Below are positions 50,601 to 58,484 of a stretch of 64,000 nt of DNA, piece after piece. How positions within the stretch are numbered: the first letter of the stretch is position 1; each line of letters opens with the position of its first letter. Both the position numbers and the translations under genes were made by a program. Under the pieces are notes generated by a model. It was not told where the DNA came from. It was given only the letters and a program-made list of their open reading frames with translations, and made no database searches. The DNA comes from Craspedostauros australis (lineage: Eukaryota > Bacillariophyta > Bacillariophyceae > Mastogloiales > Achnanthaceae), in contig JAMXDE010000004.1 in NCBI GenBank assembly GCA_026770025.1, forward strand, positions 1,674,001 through 1,738,000, in the 5' to 3' direction.

Positions 50601-51578
50601 CTGTCGCACAGCCATGATGGGTGGGGACTTGTCCTTGGTAAGAAACACCCACACATAGCATGTATACGCATCGACCACAAGAAGGTACGCGCAAAACCCA
50701 TCGACGGAGTGGATGACCCGTTGAGCGCTTTGGGACTTCTTGCGCTGGCCGTACGCATCGTCAGTGGCCCTCATGAACCCAAAGTCGACGTGAAACCTAG
50801 CGCCAGCGACGTTGGCTGTAGCCGTGTCATTGGGGCCTCGTGTGGCATGTTGATATCCTGCCTTGCTGCACGTGTCACAGTGTCGAAGTGGGTGAATGTG
50901 CCGTGTAACAGATGCCGGAATACCAGTGGAGCACTTAGAAAGCTTCTGCAGCTGCGCCATGCCCACATGTCCAAGTCGTAGATGCCAAAGTTCCGACAGG
51001 AGCATAGGCGAGGCCTGTCTCAAGGTCATGGCACGCGGACGAACGCCTCCGAAGAAGTATAGACCGTTGCGAATGTACAGCGGCACTCGAAGATTGTTAT
51101 CTGGTGACTTGAAGACGATGTGAGCACTGTGCTGGGTGGATTCGATGCCAAAGCTGGTGTACGGGTTGTCACATTGCTTGATGATGGATTGTGGCGACAC
51201 AAGCGTGTCAGCCAGTCGTGGGCACAGAAGAGTGTGCACCGAAAGATGCGCGCCGCCACCACATGATATCCGCATGTACCCTTCTCCCGGGCACTCCATA
51301 GCAGGCGAAGACGAGTCCGCTGCCTCAAGGCTGGAAGGAGTAGTAAACGCGGTATAGTCACTGAGGAGACGCGCATGTGGAGTCGCGCAAACGTTGGCAC
51401 CGAGATCACACTGACCGTGAATTCGTTGGCGCCATTCGCTGTCGCGAGACCCTGCAAGTGCATTTGCACGGAGCGGGACTGTCGTTGATGTCATGAAACG
51501 ATCCGGCTCTGTGAACTGCACTTGGGTTGAGGCAGTTTGTAGCGGAGATGCAACGCTGGTGTGCGTGCCTGTTTGCAT
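47661..51578 (-). CDS. Copia Pol polyprotein (protease, integrase, reverse transcriptase, RNase H)
   Basis: 1,305 residues from the ATG at 51578; the frame is open farther upstream into the end of gag. Seen in order: protease-like 'CDLGANVCAT'; integrase zinc motif 'LWHLRLGHVG...HCDTC'; integrase core Asp in 'HVDFGF', Asp in 'VRVDLGGELA' and Glu in 'NGKVERLNKTF'; reverse transcriptase with 'FNWVWVYVVKTH' and 'RQVDDFAV' (VDD instead of the more common YVDD); RNase H 'GYVDADWG' and 'SSTEAEFVAASD'. No internal stop, so apparently functional. Pol lies in the -1 frame relative to gag, whose TAG is at 51626-51628. A -1 ribosomal frameshift near the gag end would give a Gag-Pol fusion. The protease DLGAN, rather than D-S/T-G-A, is slightly unusual. 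Confidence 0.92.
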   Translation of the reverse strand: MQTGTHTSVASPLQTASTQVQFTEPDRFMTSTTVPLRANALAGSRDSEWRQRIHGQCDLGANVCATPHARLLSDYTAFTTPSSLEAADSSSPAMECPGEGYMRISCGGGAHLSVHTLLCPRLADTLVSPQSIIKQCDNPYTSFGIESTQHSAHIVFKSPDNNLRVPLYIRNGLYFFGGVRPRAMTLRQASPMLLSELWHLRLGHVGMAQLQKLSKCSTGIPASVTRHIHPLRHCDTCSKAGYQHATRGPNDTATANVAGARFHVDFGFMRATDDAYGQRKKSQSAQRVIHSVDGFCAYLLVVDAYTCYVWVFLTKDKSPPIMAVRQTLTTFGRREGYRAVRVDLGGELARSSQFGTMVQECGYNIEPTGADCAWMNGKVERLNKTFGTMVRALLYSSGLTPDFWSKALTHAVYLKNRLHHSTLGRTPYEAQHGVAPDLSHLRVFGARVTVKKPGKAAAKLDVHTYDGIFVGHTATTSVHEYYDINSGRFKRAGNIVFDEAHYMSSNRPPGPALLYDLGLPTPAVEPTPSKIITKPVYPTIITRHAKIPATACAIPLPLGDILDNSHVHASAARCTETGQVDIVHVDTTDEPFGYLFSQSVDVRGTDGFLGFEFRYDEQRHRLQLQQCKSGQPAARITRWRSRLRKAHLISIQGQQVHTAMDARQAIQALREQRVTTAEFVFAFNDVRNNLSQHGVPQMYFDQMKHVRDIIETSTPQAHATSVTNAPVKLTRRMLLQQDDWEQWQAAEFKQLDQYDAQQMFGDPVPAPADAAIFNWVWVYVVKTHENNRKKARAVCDGSTRGGHARIFGHTYAATPDLTEFRILLGIAAIQQLKVYSSDVTNAFAEAPAGEQRYFMKVDEPYQAWWRQKHGTTIPRGHVIPVNKNLQGHPEAPRLWSKHITGILQQIGFTSTTHAPCLYTGAIGHNKIYVLRQVDDFAVAAPSQSVFDTFCDMLDKRLFQPITRQGLMVHYNGLDVDQARRFVRIHCTSYVDKMLERNKWQNMRHTHRLPMLSDNSYVKTLDNADVPNDDKERAALATRFKFGYRQAIGELIWAMISCRPDISFPVVKLSQFSNNPGEAHFEAVKFLMRYVASTRDDGITYWRPTSLVDLPDVPAPSKLSPPGDSAHDVNATRQLEASTLYGYVDADWGVDIRHRRSVSGIVMMFAGGAIAWKTRVQPTVSMSSTEAEFVAASDAGKMALWLRSILHEVGVTQPFATPIFEDNRGARLMASASQPTRNSRHIAIREFAVLDWVETDLVAYPEVSSEMNASDICTKQTPVVLFFRHVDLVMGRNVPSYVSDYRSPDL

Positions 51579-51625
51579 CCCGCATGGGCGAGCAACGGGT
51601 AGTAGCCGTTCACCGGAGAGCTGCT

Positions 51626-53284
51626 CTACTTCCGGCCGGCAAGAACAAAATCCTGGAAAAGGATCTGCGCCGTACGCTCGTCGTCGCTGCTGTTGTCGCC
51701 GTCATCGCTCAATGAGTCACGTCCATGGTGGACAAGAGCGACAGCCCTGGCAACTGTGCTTGCACGCTCGCTGGAGTAGACCTCCTTGTACGTCTTGAGA
51801 ACCTTCGCAGCAAGGTCAGGTTCGGACTCGCGGAGCTCAGCGAAACGCAGATCGCGTGCCCATGGAAGGCAGCTGCGCGCATGATGTCCCTTGCGGTGGC
51901 ACGCGGAGCAGAATGCATCCTTGTCCGGTTGATAAAACTCGGACCGCTTGCGTTCGCCACGCTTGCCATCGCCACCAGACTTCCCAGACGAACGTGTTTG
52001 CACACGGTGGCCAACATTGGACGTTGAGGCAGTGGGATCTCCTCTGATGGTACGGGCAAGAGCCGACACGTGTAGGTGAGGGGGCACGCGCTTGTTGCCT
52101 GGCACCAGGGACAGAGACGTGATGTGGTGTTCCACAGGCATGTGGTGAGAGCGAAGACCTTCGAGGAATCGGCGGGATAGCTCCACATCAGTGATCGTGC
52201 GACGGTGAACGACGCTCTCGGTTTGTTGGAACTCCAATAACGCCGTGGCGAACTTGATGACGTCTTGCGAATCGCCATACTCAGGCGCTTGGCTCACGGT
52301 GTTGGCAACACGCATGTATGCGTCTGAAAGCACTTGATGAAGGAAAAGGAAGGATGACAGATGGTGTGGCGACATGCCGAAAGTCCCAGAATAGAATAGG
52401 GAGATGGCAGGGTCGTCCAGATCGAGGATGTCCTTCTGTTGCAACTTCTTGTTCAGCCACTCGCCGGCACGGATGACACGTTCACGTGGAGCGTTGCGCG
52501 GAATGATGGAGCACTGCGGACTGAACGCGGAAAGCGGACAGATGTGGATGTCCACACCAGCAGCCTCGGCTTGGAGTTGTGTGTACCACTTGAGTACTCC
52601 AGCGGGCGCGTCCCCAGCAAGCTTCAGCTCCCAGCGCTGCCAGTATCCAATGGCGGCATACGAGGGCTCTGTGACCATGGGAACCTCCTTGAAGTGGAAA
52701 TGAGGGAGGACTGCAGGGTTGTTGCGGGCCATGGCGTAGGTAAGGCCAGAGCCGGTGATGAAGTCGACGGTAGGCGCTGGTTCTTCACCAACATCAAGAG
52801 GGGCATCGCTGGTGCCAACACCATGACCGGCGGTTGCGACTGGCACGTCACCGCGGGGTGTAGATGTATCACCACGTTCGGAGGGACGGGCATCATCGGT
52901 GGTACCACCCGACGCAAGGGCTCCAGAGGCACCATGGGCTTCAGGGGGAGGCTTGTCGCGAACAGCGGGAGGCTTTTTGGCCTTGCCGAATGCGCGGAGC
53001 ACGGGGCGTTCCAGTGTGGTGAACCACGCGTCAAAATCAGGGTTCGCTTCCGCGTATGCGCGAAGATTGCGGAGCCCAAAACAACGAGTGATGGAGCCAG
53101 ACTTCCAGCCGTCCAAGACAGCCTCGAACTCCTCTTCAGAGGTATCGAGGAAGTCAGCGAATTCACCGTCAGAGGCGATTTTGGAATGCTTGGAGAAGTC
53201 AGCGAGCCATGTCCAATTGAGGCGACGGAAGAGTTCCTCTGTGTCGTGGAACGGAGTTTTGTCGGGGTTGTCACTCGTGGGCAT
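51626..53284 (-). CDS. Copia Gag protein
   Basis: 552 residues. The open frame begins inside the LTR, but the first ATG giving Gag-like protein is at 53284 ('MPTSDNPDKTPFHD'). An N-terminal helical region is followed by a Pro/Ala/Gly-rich linker, a capsid-like region ('FYSGTFGMSPHHLSSFLFLHQVL') and a single CCHC zinc knuckle CSACHRKGHHARSC at about residue 459, expected to bind the RNA genome. Gag forms the virus-like particle in the cytoplasm. Unlike element 1 it ends with its own stop, so excess Gag over Pol is built in. Confidence 0.88.
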   Translation of the reverse strand: MPTSDNPDKTPFHDTEELFRRLNWTWLADFSKHSKIASDGEFADFLDTSEEEFEAVLDGWKSGSITRCFGLRNLRAYAEANPDFDAWFTTLERPVLRAFGKAKKPPAVRDKPPPEAHGASGALASGGTTDDARPSERGDTSTPRGDVPVATAGHGVGTSDAPLDVGEEPAPTVDFITGSGLTYAMARNNPAVLPHFHFKEVPMVTEPSYAAIGYWQRWELKLAGDAPAGVLKWYTQLQAEAAGVDIHICPLSAFSPQCSIIPRNAPRERVIRAGEWLNKKLQQKDILDLDDPAISLFYSGTFGMSPHHLSSFLFLHQVLSDAYMRVANTVSQAPEYGDSQDVIKFATALLEFQQTESVVHRRTITDVELSRRFLEGLRSHHMPVEHHITSLSLVPGNKRVPPHLHVSALARTIRGDPTASTSNVGHRVQTRSSGKSGGDGKRGERKRSEFYQPDKDAFCSACHRKGHHARSCLPWARDLRFAELRESEPDLAAKVLKTYKEVYSSERASTVARAVALVHHGRDSLSDDGDNSSDDERTAQILFQDFVLAGRK

Positions 53285-53425
53285 GATGTCGATGATGGAA
53301 CGAGGCGCGGAGCAAAGAGAGAGAGATGAGATGAGCTGCGTTTGGATGGGGATTTCCAAAATACAGAGAGGGTGACGAAGCAATGGGGATTGTCTTATAT
53401 AGTATAAGCGTATTTCCTCATAACC

Positions 53426-53563
53426 TGTGATGATCGGGAGACGATACGAGTAGTGTGTGTGTGTGTGATGTGAAGTTATTATGACTCGTCTCTGTTGTCT
53501 CTGCTGAGGCTGTGAACAGGGGTTCATTTGCTGCTCCGTCTGGCCTTCGACCGTATACCAACA
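53426..53563 (-). repeat. 5' LTR of copia element 2
   Basis: 138 bp; transcription on the minus strand would start here. The adjacent interior reads 'ggttatgaggaaatacgc' on the coding strand, a possible primer-binding site that I could not assign to a tRNA. Confidence 0.93.
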
Positions 53564-54203
53564 CAATTCATCCCTGAGCGTTCTTTTTGTCACATGGATG
53601 TTGACTCAGACAAAGAAAATGTTGACCATAATACTGGAGAAACTCAGACACGACCAGACCGAAATGGGAGTGTGAAGCAACTTCTCCCCAGGAAAAGAAA
53701 GGCGATTGACTATGGTTCCCTATCGCCCATCACTCATCCCCGTTGTCGCTTCTCGTTCTTGTCCAATAAATTCAGGTTATTCACGGATTCTTCAGGGATA
53801 CGTTGTGCGGATCGACAGGTAGGATCGCCTCTTTGTATCACAGGTATGGGCGAGGGTGCATGCTGCGCCAGCCTGCAGCGCCAATTCGCCACAACGCACT
53901 GCCGGCTTTCGCACCAACCTTCCAGGTCTGAGATCCGAGCTGAGGGCCGGGGGCCAACCATGGCGTCGGCAGGTTCAGCAACGTCAGGCACTGTCCAAAA
54001 TCCCCCAACAAACGACGAACCTCCAAACAAATGCCAACCAACCACCGAGGCAAATCGTGCACTGTGTTGGTACCACCAGACATTGCTGCAACCTCGTGTG
54101 TGGAGAGCTCCCCGTCCGAGGAGTGGAGACGAGCATCGCTCATGTTGACATGTGCGTGTGATGTAGTGTGATGCAGTGTGATGCACCAGTGCGGTCGACA
54201 TGC
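53564..54203. repeat. Right arm of the long inverted repeat (outer part)
   Basis: Reverse-complement counterpart of 44777-45430. The arm is interrupted by copia element 2, and its inner continuation is at about 47435-47485. The CAATT target duplication lies inside the arm homology. The plus-strand reading 'GETQTRPDRNGSVKQLLPRKRKA' pairs with 'GETQTLPEQHGARGKTSRQKRKK' from the left arm, hinting at an old coding region. Confidence 0.8.
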
Positions 54204-55320
54204 TCTGCCATTGGTGGTGGTGTCGGTAGCTGCAGCCGCATTCCACGCCACCGGGCTCATTGCATCTCGCACATTCATGGCGCATCGAACACAACACACT
54301 CGCGACATTCACAGGAATCACTTCGTTGTCTCCGAAATCGACACCAAAGTCTCACAAAACAATTCAATCATCAGATTGGAAACGCCAGCAATCAGCAATC
54401 AACTAACAACTAACAACTAACAACTAACAACCAGCAGGCGTTGGAAGGAGACGACAAGCCCCTTTGAGGCCGCAACGAAGCAAAACACCTCGAAAGGTAC
54501 GTGCACATCATGAAGAAAGGGGGATGGAAGCCTGGCTAATGCAAGAGGAAGAATCGACAACGCACATGCACAGACTCATACCTGTACAACGGAGAATGCA
54601 GTAATTTGCAAAACCGACGTCAAGACGCACGCGAATCGCGGACAGCGTCGCAGATGATGCAGCACTGATGAAACGGCAGCACGCACCAACTCTGGAGATG
54701 CAAGATACCTGCGAGTGTGAGCACCATATCTACATCCCAGTCAATCTTCGCAGATCGTTATGCAGCGATGCTGCGGCCCTTGTCGGTGACCACAATCTCG
54801 TTCAGGATGCCTCGTGTCATGCCGATGCTAGACGCGCGCTGCTTCACATTCCAGTGTTCAAATCCCACACCTCGTCCAAGCCGAATTAACTCATGCTGCT
54901 CTTTGCCATAACCATGGCTCCTTCTCTCCCCTTCCCTTCGCGCGTGCAACTGATGCCTCCTGTATGTGCAATCTTGACGTGATCGAATCTTCACGATGTT
55001 GCGTCGATTGATGGATATCGCTGATCTTCATTGATTTCTGTCGTTGCCGTTGCTCGTCACCACGTCTCGCGTCGTTCCACACACCAACAATTCTGCACAC
55101 ACAAACGAACACATCACTGCAACACTCACAATCATTGCCGTTCTTCGTGGGATGAAACTCGCTGCCAAACTTACACATGGTGCTCGCATTGCCAATCTCA
55201 ACCCATACGTGATCCGTACCAACCCATTCTTGCGGCACGTACGCATACATGCACATCTACAAATGCGCCCGCCTTGCAGAACCAAACAGTCTCACGACGG
55301 CGACGAAGACAAAGGCAACC
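54204..55320. other. Intergenic region upstream of the secreted protein gene
   Basis: Contains a 7-bp tandem repeat (aactaac, about 4.5 copies, 54401-54431). The remainder has only short overlapping ORFs. The last ~250 bases, rich in CA and CACACA, probably hold the promoter and leader of the next gene. Confidence 0.5.
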
Positions 55321-57393
55321 ATGATCTACACCAAGGTAGCCTTCGTGGCTTTTATCGCTCTCGCCGACACGGCAACGGTCCACGCCGTGCTCCGCGGCAA
55401 CAGGACTCCCGTGGATCCAACCGAGGAACTCCACATGATGATGATGAAGACTCGCATCCTCAAGGACGCCGACGGTGACACGAACACCAACAAGGGCAAC
55501 AAGAACAACCAAGTGCCACCCACTGAAAACCCGGCTGATCCAGAAACGACCCCGCCAACCGCGTCGCCGACCTCCCAGCCCACTCTCCTACCAACTGCCA
55601 AACCATCAGCTGCTCCAACCGTCTTCGATTCCACCATCTCCGTTGCCTGCAAGCCGGATGGCGCTACCGATCTCACAATGGAAGAGAGAAGCACCAAGAC
55701 CATCATCTGTAACTCTGCCAAGCCATCCTGCCGCGAAGCCATTACCGCCGTCAAGGAATCCGAGCAGCTGCAGAACTTCTTCGGATGCGCAGGAGACCTC
55801 GGCGAAGGAGCTGCACGCAAGCTCTTCAACAATTACGCATCCAGCGATATCCTTTCTGGCCAATTGGCCCTGGTCGCTGCCACCAACCTGATTCTCATCA
55901 CTGAACGACCAGATGAAATGAGCGCAGCATGCACGGACATCGCTGCGATGCAATCGCCTGCCGTCGCAGATCCATGCTGCCAAGGATCCTCGGGATGCAC
56001 TTCAGTCACCGGTTCCGCCTCCAACTCTCCTCCATTCATGACCGTCGCTATCACTGCCTGCACCGGTGACAGCGCCTGCAAGGATATGGGACCCAACCCG
56101 CTCATTCTCGATTCCTCCTGCACTGGCGCGAGTGCATGCGAGTTGGTGAACGAAAATGAAATCAACCCATCCATCACGGGAGTCACCTTCGTCGGTGAGA
56201 TGGCATGCACCACCCCTCAATCTTGTGAGGGAGTGGGACGTCGTTCTCATGGTGATGTCACCATCCAGACCGGTGCATGCGTTGGGCCAGACGCATGCAA
56301 TGCAGCCGGCCGCCGCGTCGTGCAGAAAGCACCATCATTTCGGTTCCGCAGCCACATCGACATCGGGGCGAATGCGTGCGTCGGCAGCAATGCCTGCAAG
56401 GATGCCCATTCCACTGTCAACTATGGTACTGCCGGCAAGCGTGCAGGCAGCCTGACCATTGGTGCTGGTGGTTGTGCCGCCGATGGGTCATGCGAAAAGA
56501 TGGGCTTCCATGACAGGATGAGGACCGACCTCGTCGTCCCTCCTGGTGGATGTGGCGATGCCGAAGGCTGCAAAGGATGCATGACGAAGACGGAGTGCGA
56601 CTCCGACGAAGTCTACATCATCAGCGATGTTGATGGGGCCTGTCCAAAGGGAGGCAGCGACAGCAACATGAATCCCACTGGTGACAGAGTGGATGAGTAC
56701 TGCATTGGCAAGGACACCTTGCCCACAGACTGTCCGACCTTTTCCCCCACCCCTTTCCCAACACCTCTCACGTCAGCTCCGACATCAGCTCCAACTGCTT
56801 CGCCGACATCGGCACCGACCAGCGCTCCAACTCCCCAGACACCGTCCAGTTTTCCATCATCAATGCCAACAAGCTTACCTGCACTGAAGGTCGGCTGTCT
56901 TGCAACTCCTGGAGATCCTGATTCAACATTCCATGAAGTCCCTGGAATGGTCACATGTCCGACTTTTGAAGGTTCGTGCGCAAACTTGGTTGCTGCGATT
57001 GAGGCCTTGGATGAAAAAGCAAGCCTCATGGCCAGGTGCATCTTCGGGTGCAATGGTGGCCCCTCTCCTGGGACTCTTGATCTCGCAACTGCTCAGTCAC
57101 TCTTCACCGGTATCTCAGGTAACCCACTTGTTGGTGCTTTGGTGTTGGCAACAGTGGCCAACGGCAGGATCTTATTCTCAGGTAGCGCAAGTGATGTGAG
57201 AGAAGCATGCAACGGCAGATGCTGCACGTCTCCAGGTTCTTGTACGACCTCACCAACCGATGCTATGCTATTTGCGACCGAAGGGGGCTGCAATGCCGGT
57301 GAGCCGAATTGTCGCAATGTTTCACCACGCAGCGTGCTTTTTCCACCTGAAGTACTCGAGCTTGCCAAAGAAATCGCAAGTGGAGGGAGGTAA
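55321..57393 (+). CDS. Secreted Cys-rich protein with Pro-Thr linkers and a duplicated module
   Basis: 690 residues from the ATG at 55321 (context caaccATGa); an upstream in-frame ATG at 55249 would bury the signal peptide. A hydrophobic signal (about 1-22, 'VAFVAFIALADTATVHA') points to secretion. A 'PTASPTSQPTLLPTAKPSAAPT' linker leads to module 1 (about 95-230, with 'SCREAITAVKE', 'FFGC', 'DPCCQGSSGC'). Repeats of the type 'GACxGxxACxxxG' follow (about 235-430). After a second Pro-Thr linker (about 480-535) a related module 2 ('SCANLVAAIEAL', 'CIFGC', 'GRCCTSPGSC') ends the protein soon after. Such linkers and Cys repeats are typical of diatom extracellular and cell-wall-associated proteins. 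The function is unknown; a structural or adhesive extracellular role is only an inference. No GPI signal or membrane helix is visible at the C-terminus. Confidence 0.8.
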   Translation: MIYTKVAFVAFIALADTATVHAVLRGNRTPVDPTEELHMMMMKTRILKDADGDTNTNKGNKNNQVPPTENPADPETTPPTASPTSQPTLLPTAKPSAAPTVFDSTISVACKPDGATDLTMEERSTKTIICNSAKPSCREAITAVKESEQLQNFFGCAGDLGEGAARKLFNNYASSDILSGQLALVAATNLILITERPDEMSAACTDIAAMQSPAVADPCCQGSSGCTSVTGSASNSPPFMTVAITACTGDSACKDMGPNPLILDSSCTGASACELVNENEINPSITGVTFVGEMACTTPQSCEGVGRRSHGDVTIQTGACVGPDACNAAGRRVVQKAPSFRFRSHIDIGANACVGSNACKDAHSTVNYGTAGKRAGSLTIGAGGCAADGSCEKMGFHDRMRTDLVVPPGGCGDAEGCKGCMTKTECDSDEVYIISDVDGACPKGGSDSNMNPTGDRVDEYCIGKDTLPTDCPTFSPTPFPTPLTSAPTSAPTASPTSAPTSAPTPQTPSSFPSSMPTSLPALKVGCLATPGDPDSTFHEVPGMVTCPTFEGSCANLVAAIEALDEKASLMARCIFGCNGGPSPGTLDLATAQSLFTGISGNPLVGALVLATVANGRILFSGSASDVREACNGRCCTSPGSCTTSPTDAMLFATEGGCNAGEPNCRNVSPRSVLFPPEVLELAKEIASGGR

Positions 57394-58320
57394 ATCGACC
57401 ATATGACCTGGTTGGATGACGGGACCTGTGGTGCCGGCAACATACGGGGCTTTCGACAAAAACACTCACATATTCACAAACTAGATAACAATATAAGGTG
57501 CACCATGGACGTCGATTTTGCTTTAATGTCGTATTTTAATTTTTATGGATCTTTGTAGATTTACGGTCCTCTTGGTCGAATATGCACGCTGCTCCGTGAT
57601 GATCACAAGTCATTCATTAGTTTTTCCGATGCAAACAAAGCAATGTGCACAGACACGTTCGGGAAAGAACTTTTTTGACGGGTTGCGGACGGAGTTTGGC
57701 ATTTCAGCGACGTTATTAGGGAGATATCGCATGTAATTTGATGAGTCCCAGGGTCCAAAATAACCTGATAGAGACATTTATTTTGGGGGGTGGATGAGAA
57801 TTTCGCTTCTTCAAATTACATGCCATGTCAAACGAAAGTTTCGTTTGACATGGCATGTAATTTGAAGAGTCCCGCCAAATACGAACTCCACGCGGAAGTA
57901 AACTGAATTGACAATTTTTTATCCAATCAGAAGCGTACATGTTTCTTCGGTTCGCATCTTCATTGTTCTTGAATTGCCTTGTTTCTTTCCTAGACTAACG
58001 TTGATGTGAACGGTTCGAGTTAGCCATGTTGCAGCATGCACGAAGCTGATCCTTGCCTCTGCGCAGGCCTTGTCCTCAGGCAACCAATTTCACACATGTC
58101 GAGACATGTTTTGGAGAAGTCGTAGTTGTTGTTTACCACATAGATTATAGTCTTTAACTATGCGCCGTAGGCGCTTTGTGTCACCTCGTTTTTTCTGAAT
58201 GAGTCATCTGGCAGGAACGGATGATGTTGGGGAAGCTGCTGTCCTTGTGGTGTATTCGATTGTGTGCATTAGATAGCGTGCATTATATAGTGTAGGTGTA
58301 GTTAGAGCATGCATGTTACG
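57394..58320. other. Intergenic region containing a strong palindrome
   Basis: No credible gene. The 57.7-57.9 kb part holds the 61-bp palindrome and a third, direct copy of its arm end (gcatgtaatttgatgagtccc, 57729-57749). Confidence 0.5.
57808..57868. repeat. Perfect 61-bp palindrome (30-bp arms, 1-base centre)
   Basis: Arms 57808-57837 and 57839-57868 are perfect reverse complements around a single G at 57838. The outer ends read tcttcaaatt / aatttgaaga. It would form a long hairpin in RNA or a cruciform in DNA. There is no T-rich tail typical of a terminator. Confidence 0.95.
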
Positions 58321-58484
58321 CTAAGCGCCACTGGACGTCAACGGCAGGAGACGGGGCGGCGCCCACGCGGTCAGCTTCGGGGCTCCAGCTCGCAGGCTGG
58401 GAGATGCGGCGACACATCCACGCTTTTTGCACTGGGGAACGGTAGCTGCGATGTGGGACATAGCATGTAGCAGAGTGAACAGCC
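58321..58484 (-). pseudogene. 3' part of a host ORF apparently split by the LINE
   Basis: Minus-strand frame from the left copy of the 17-bp duplication to a TAG at 58321-58323 ('HAMSHIAATVPQCKKRGCVAAS...'). If the LINE and one duplication copy are removed, it continues in frame from the segment at 63555-63848. Assignment as a host exon is an inference. Confidence 0.35.

Larger units (their letters stand above)
47486..53563 (-). mobile_element. Intact Ty1/copia LTR retrotransposon with 138-bp LTRs (element 2)
   Basis: 6.1 kb on the minus strand. The LTRs at 47486-47623 and 53426-53563 are identical by eye and only 138 bp long, with TG...CA ends and a (GT)n run inside. The pentamer CAATT flanks both ends (47481-47485 and 53564-53568) as a clean target-site duplication. 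On the coding strand a run of about 15 G, from the C tract after 47623, sits immediately before the 3' LTR as polypurine tract. Gag and Pol are separate ORFs. Confidence 0.95.

Noticed and set aside
53528-54321. Overlapping ORFs of about 200 codons on both strands
   Set aside because: They fall in the inverted-repeat arm and partly in the LTR. Only weak similarity to the other arm supports coding, and no domain is visible.
58000-58320. Possible tRNA or snRNA near 'ggttcgagttagcc'
   Set aside because: No acceptor or anticodon stem could be paired around the T-loop-like word.
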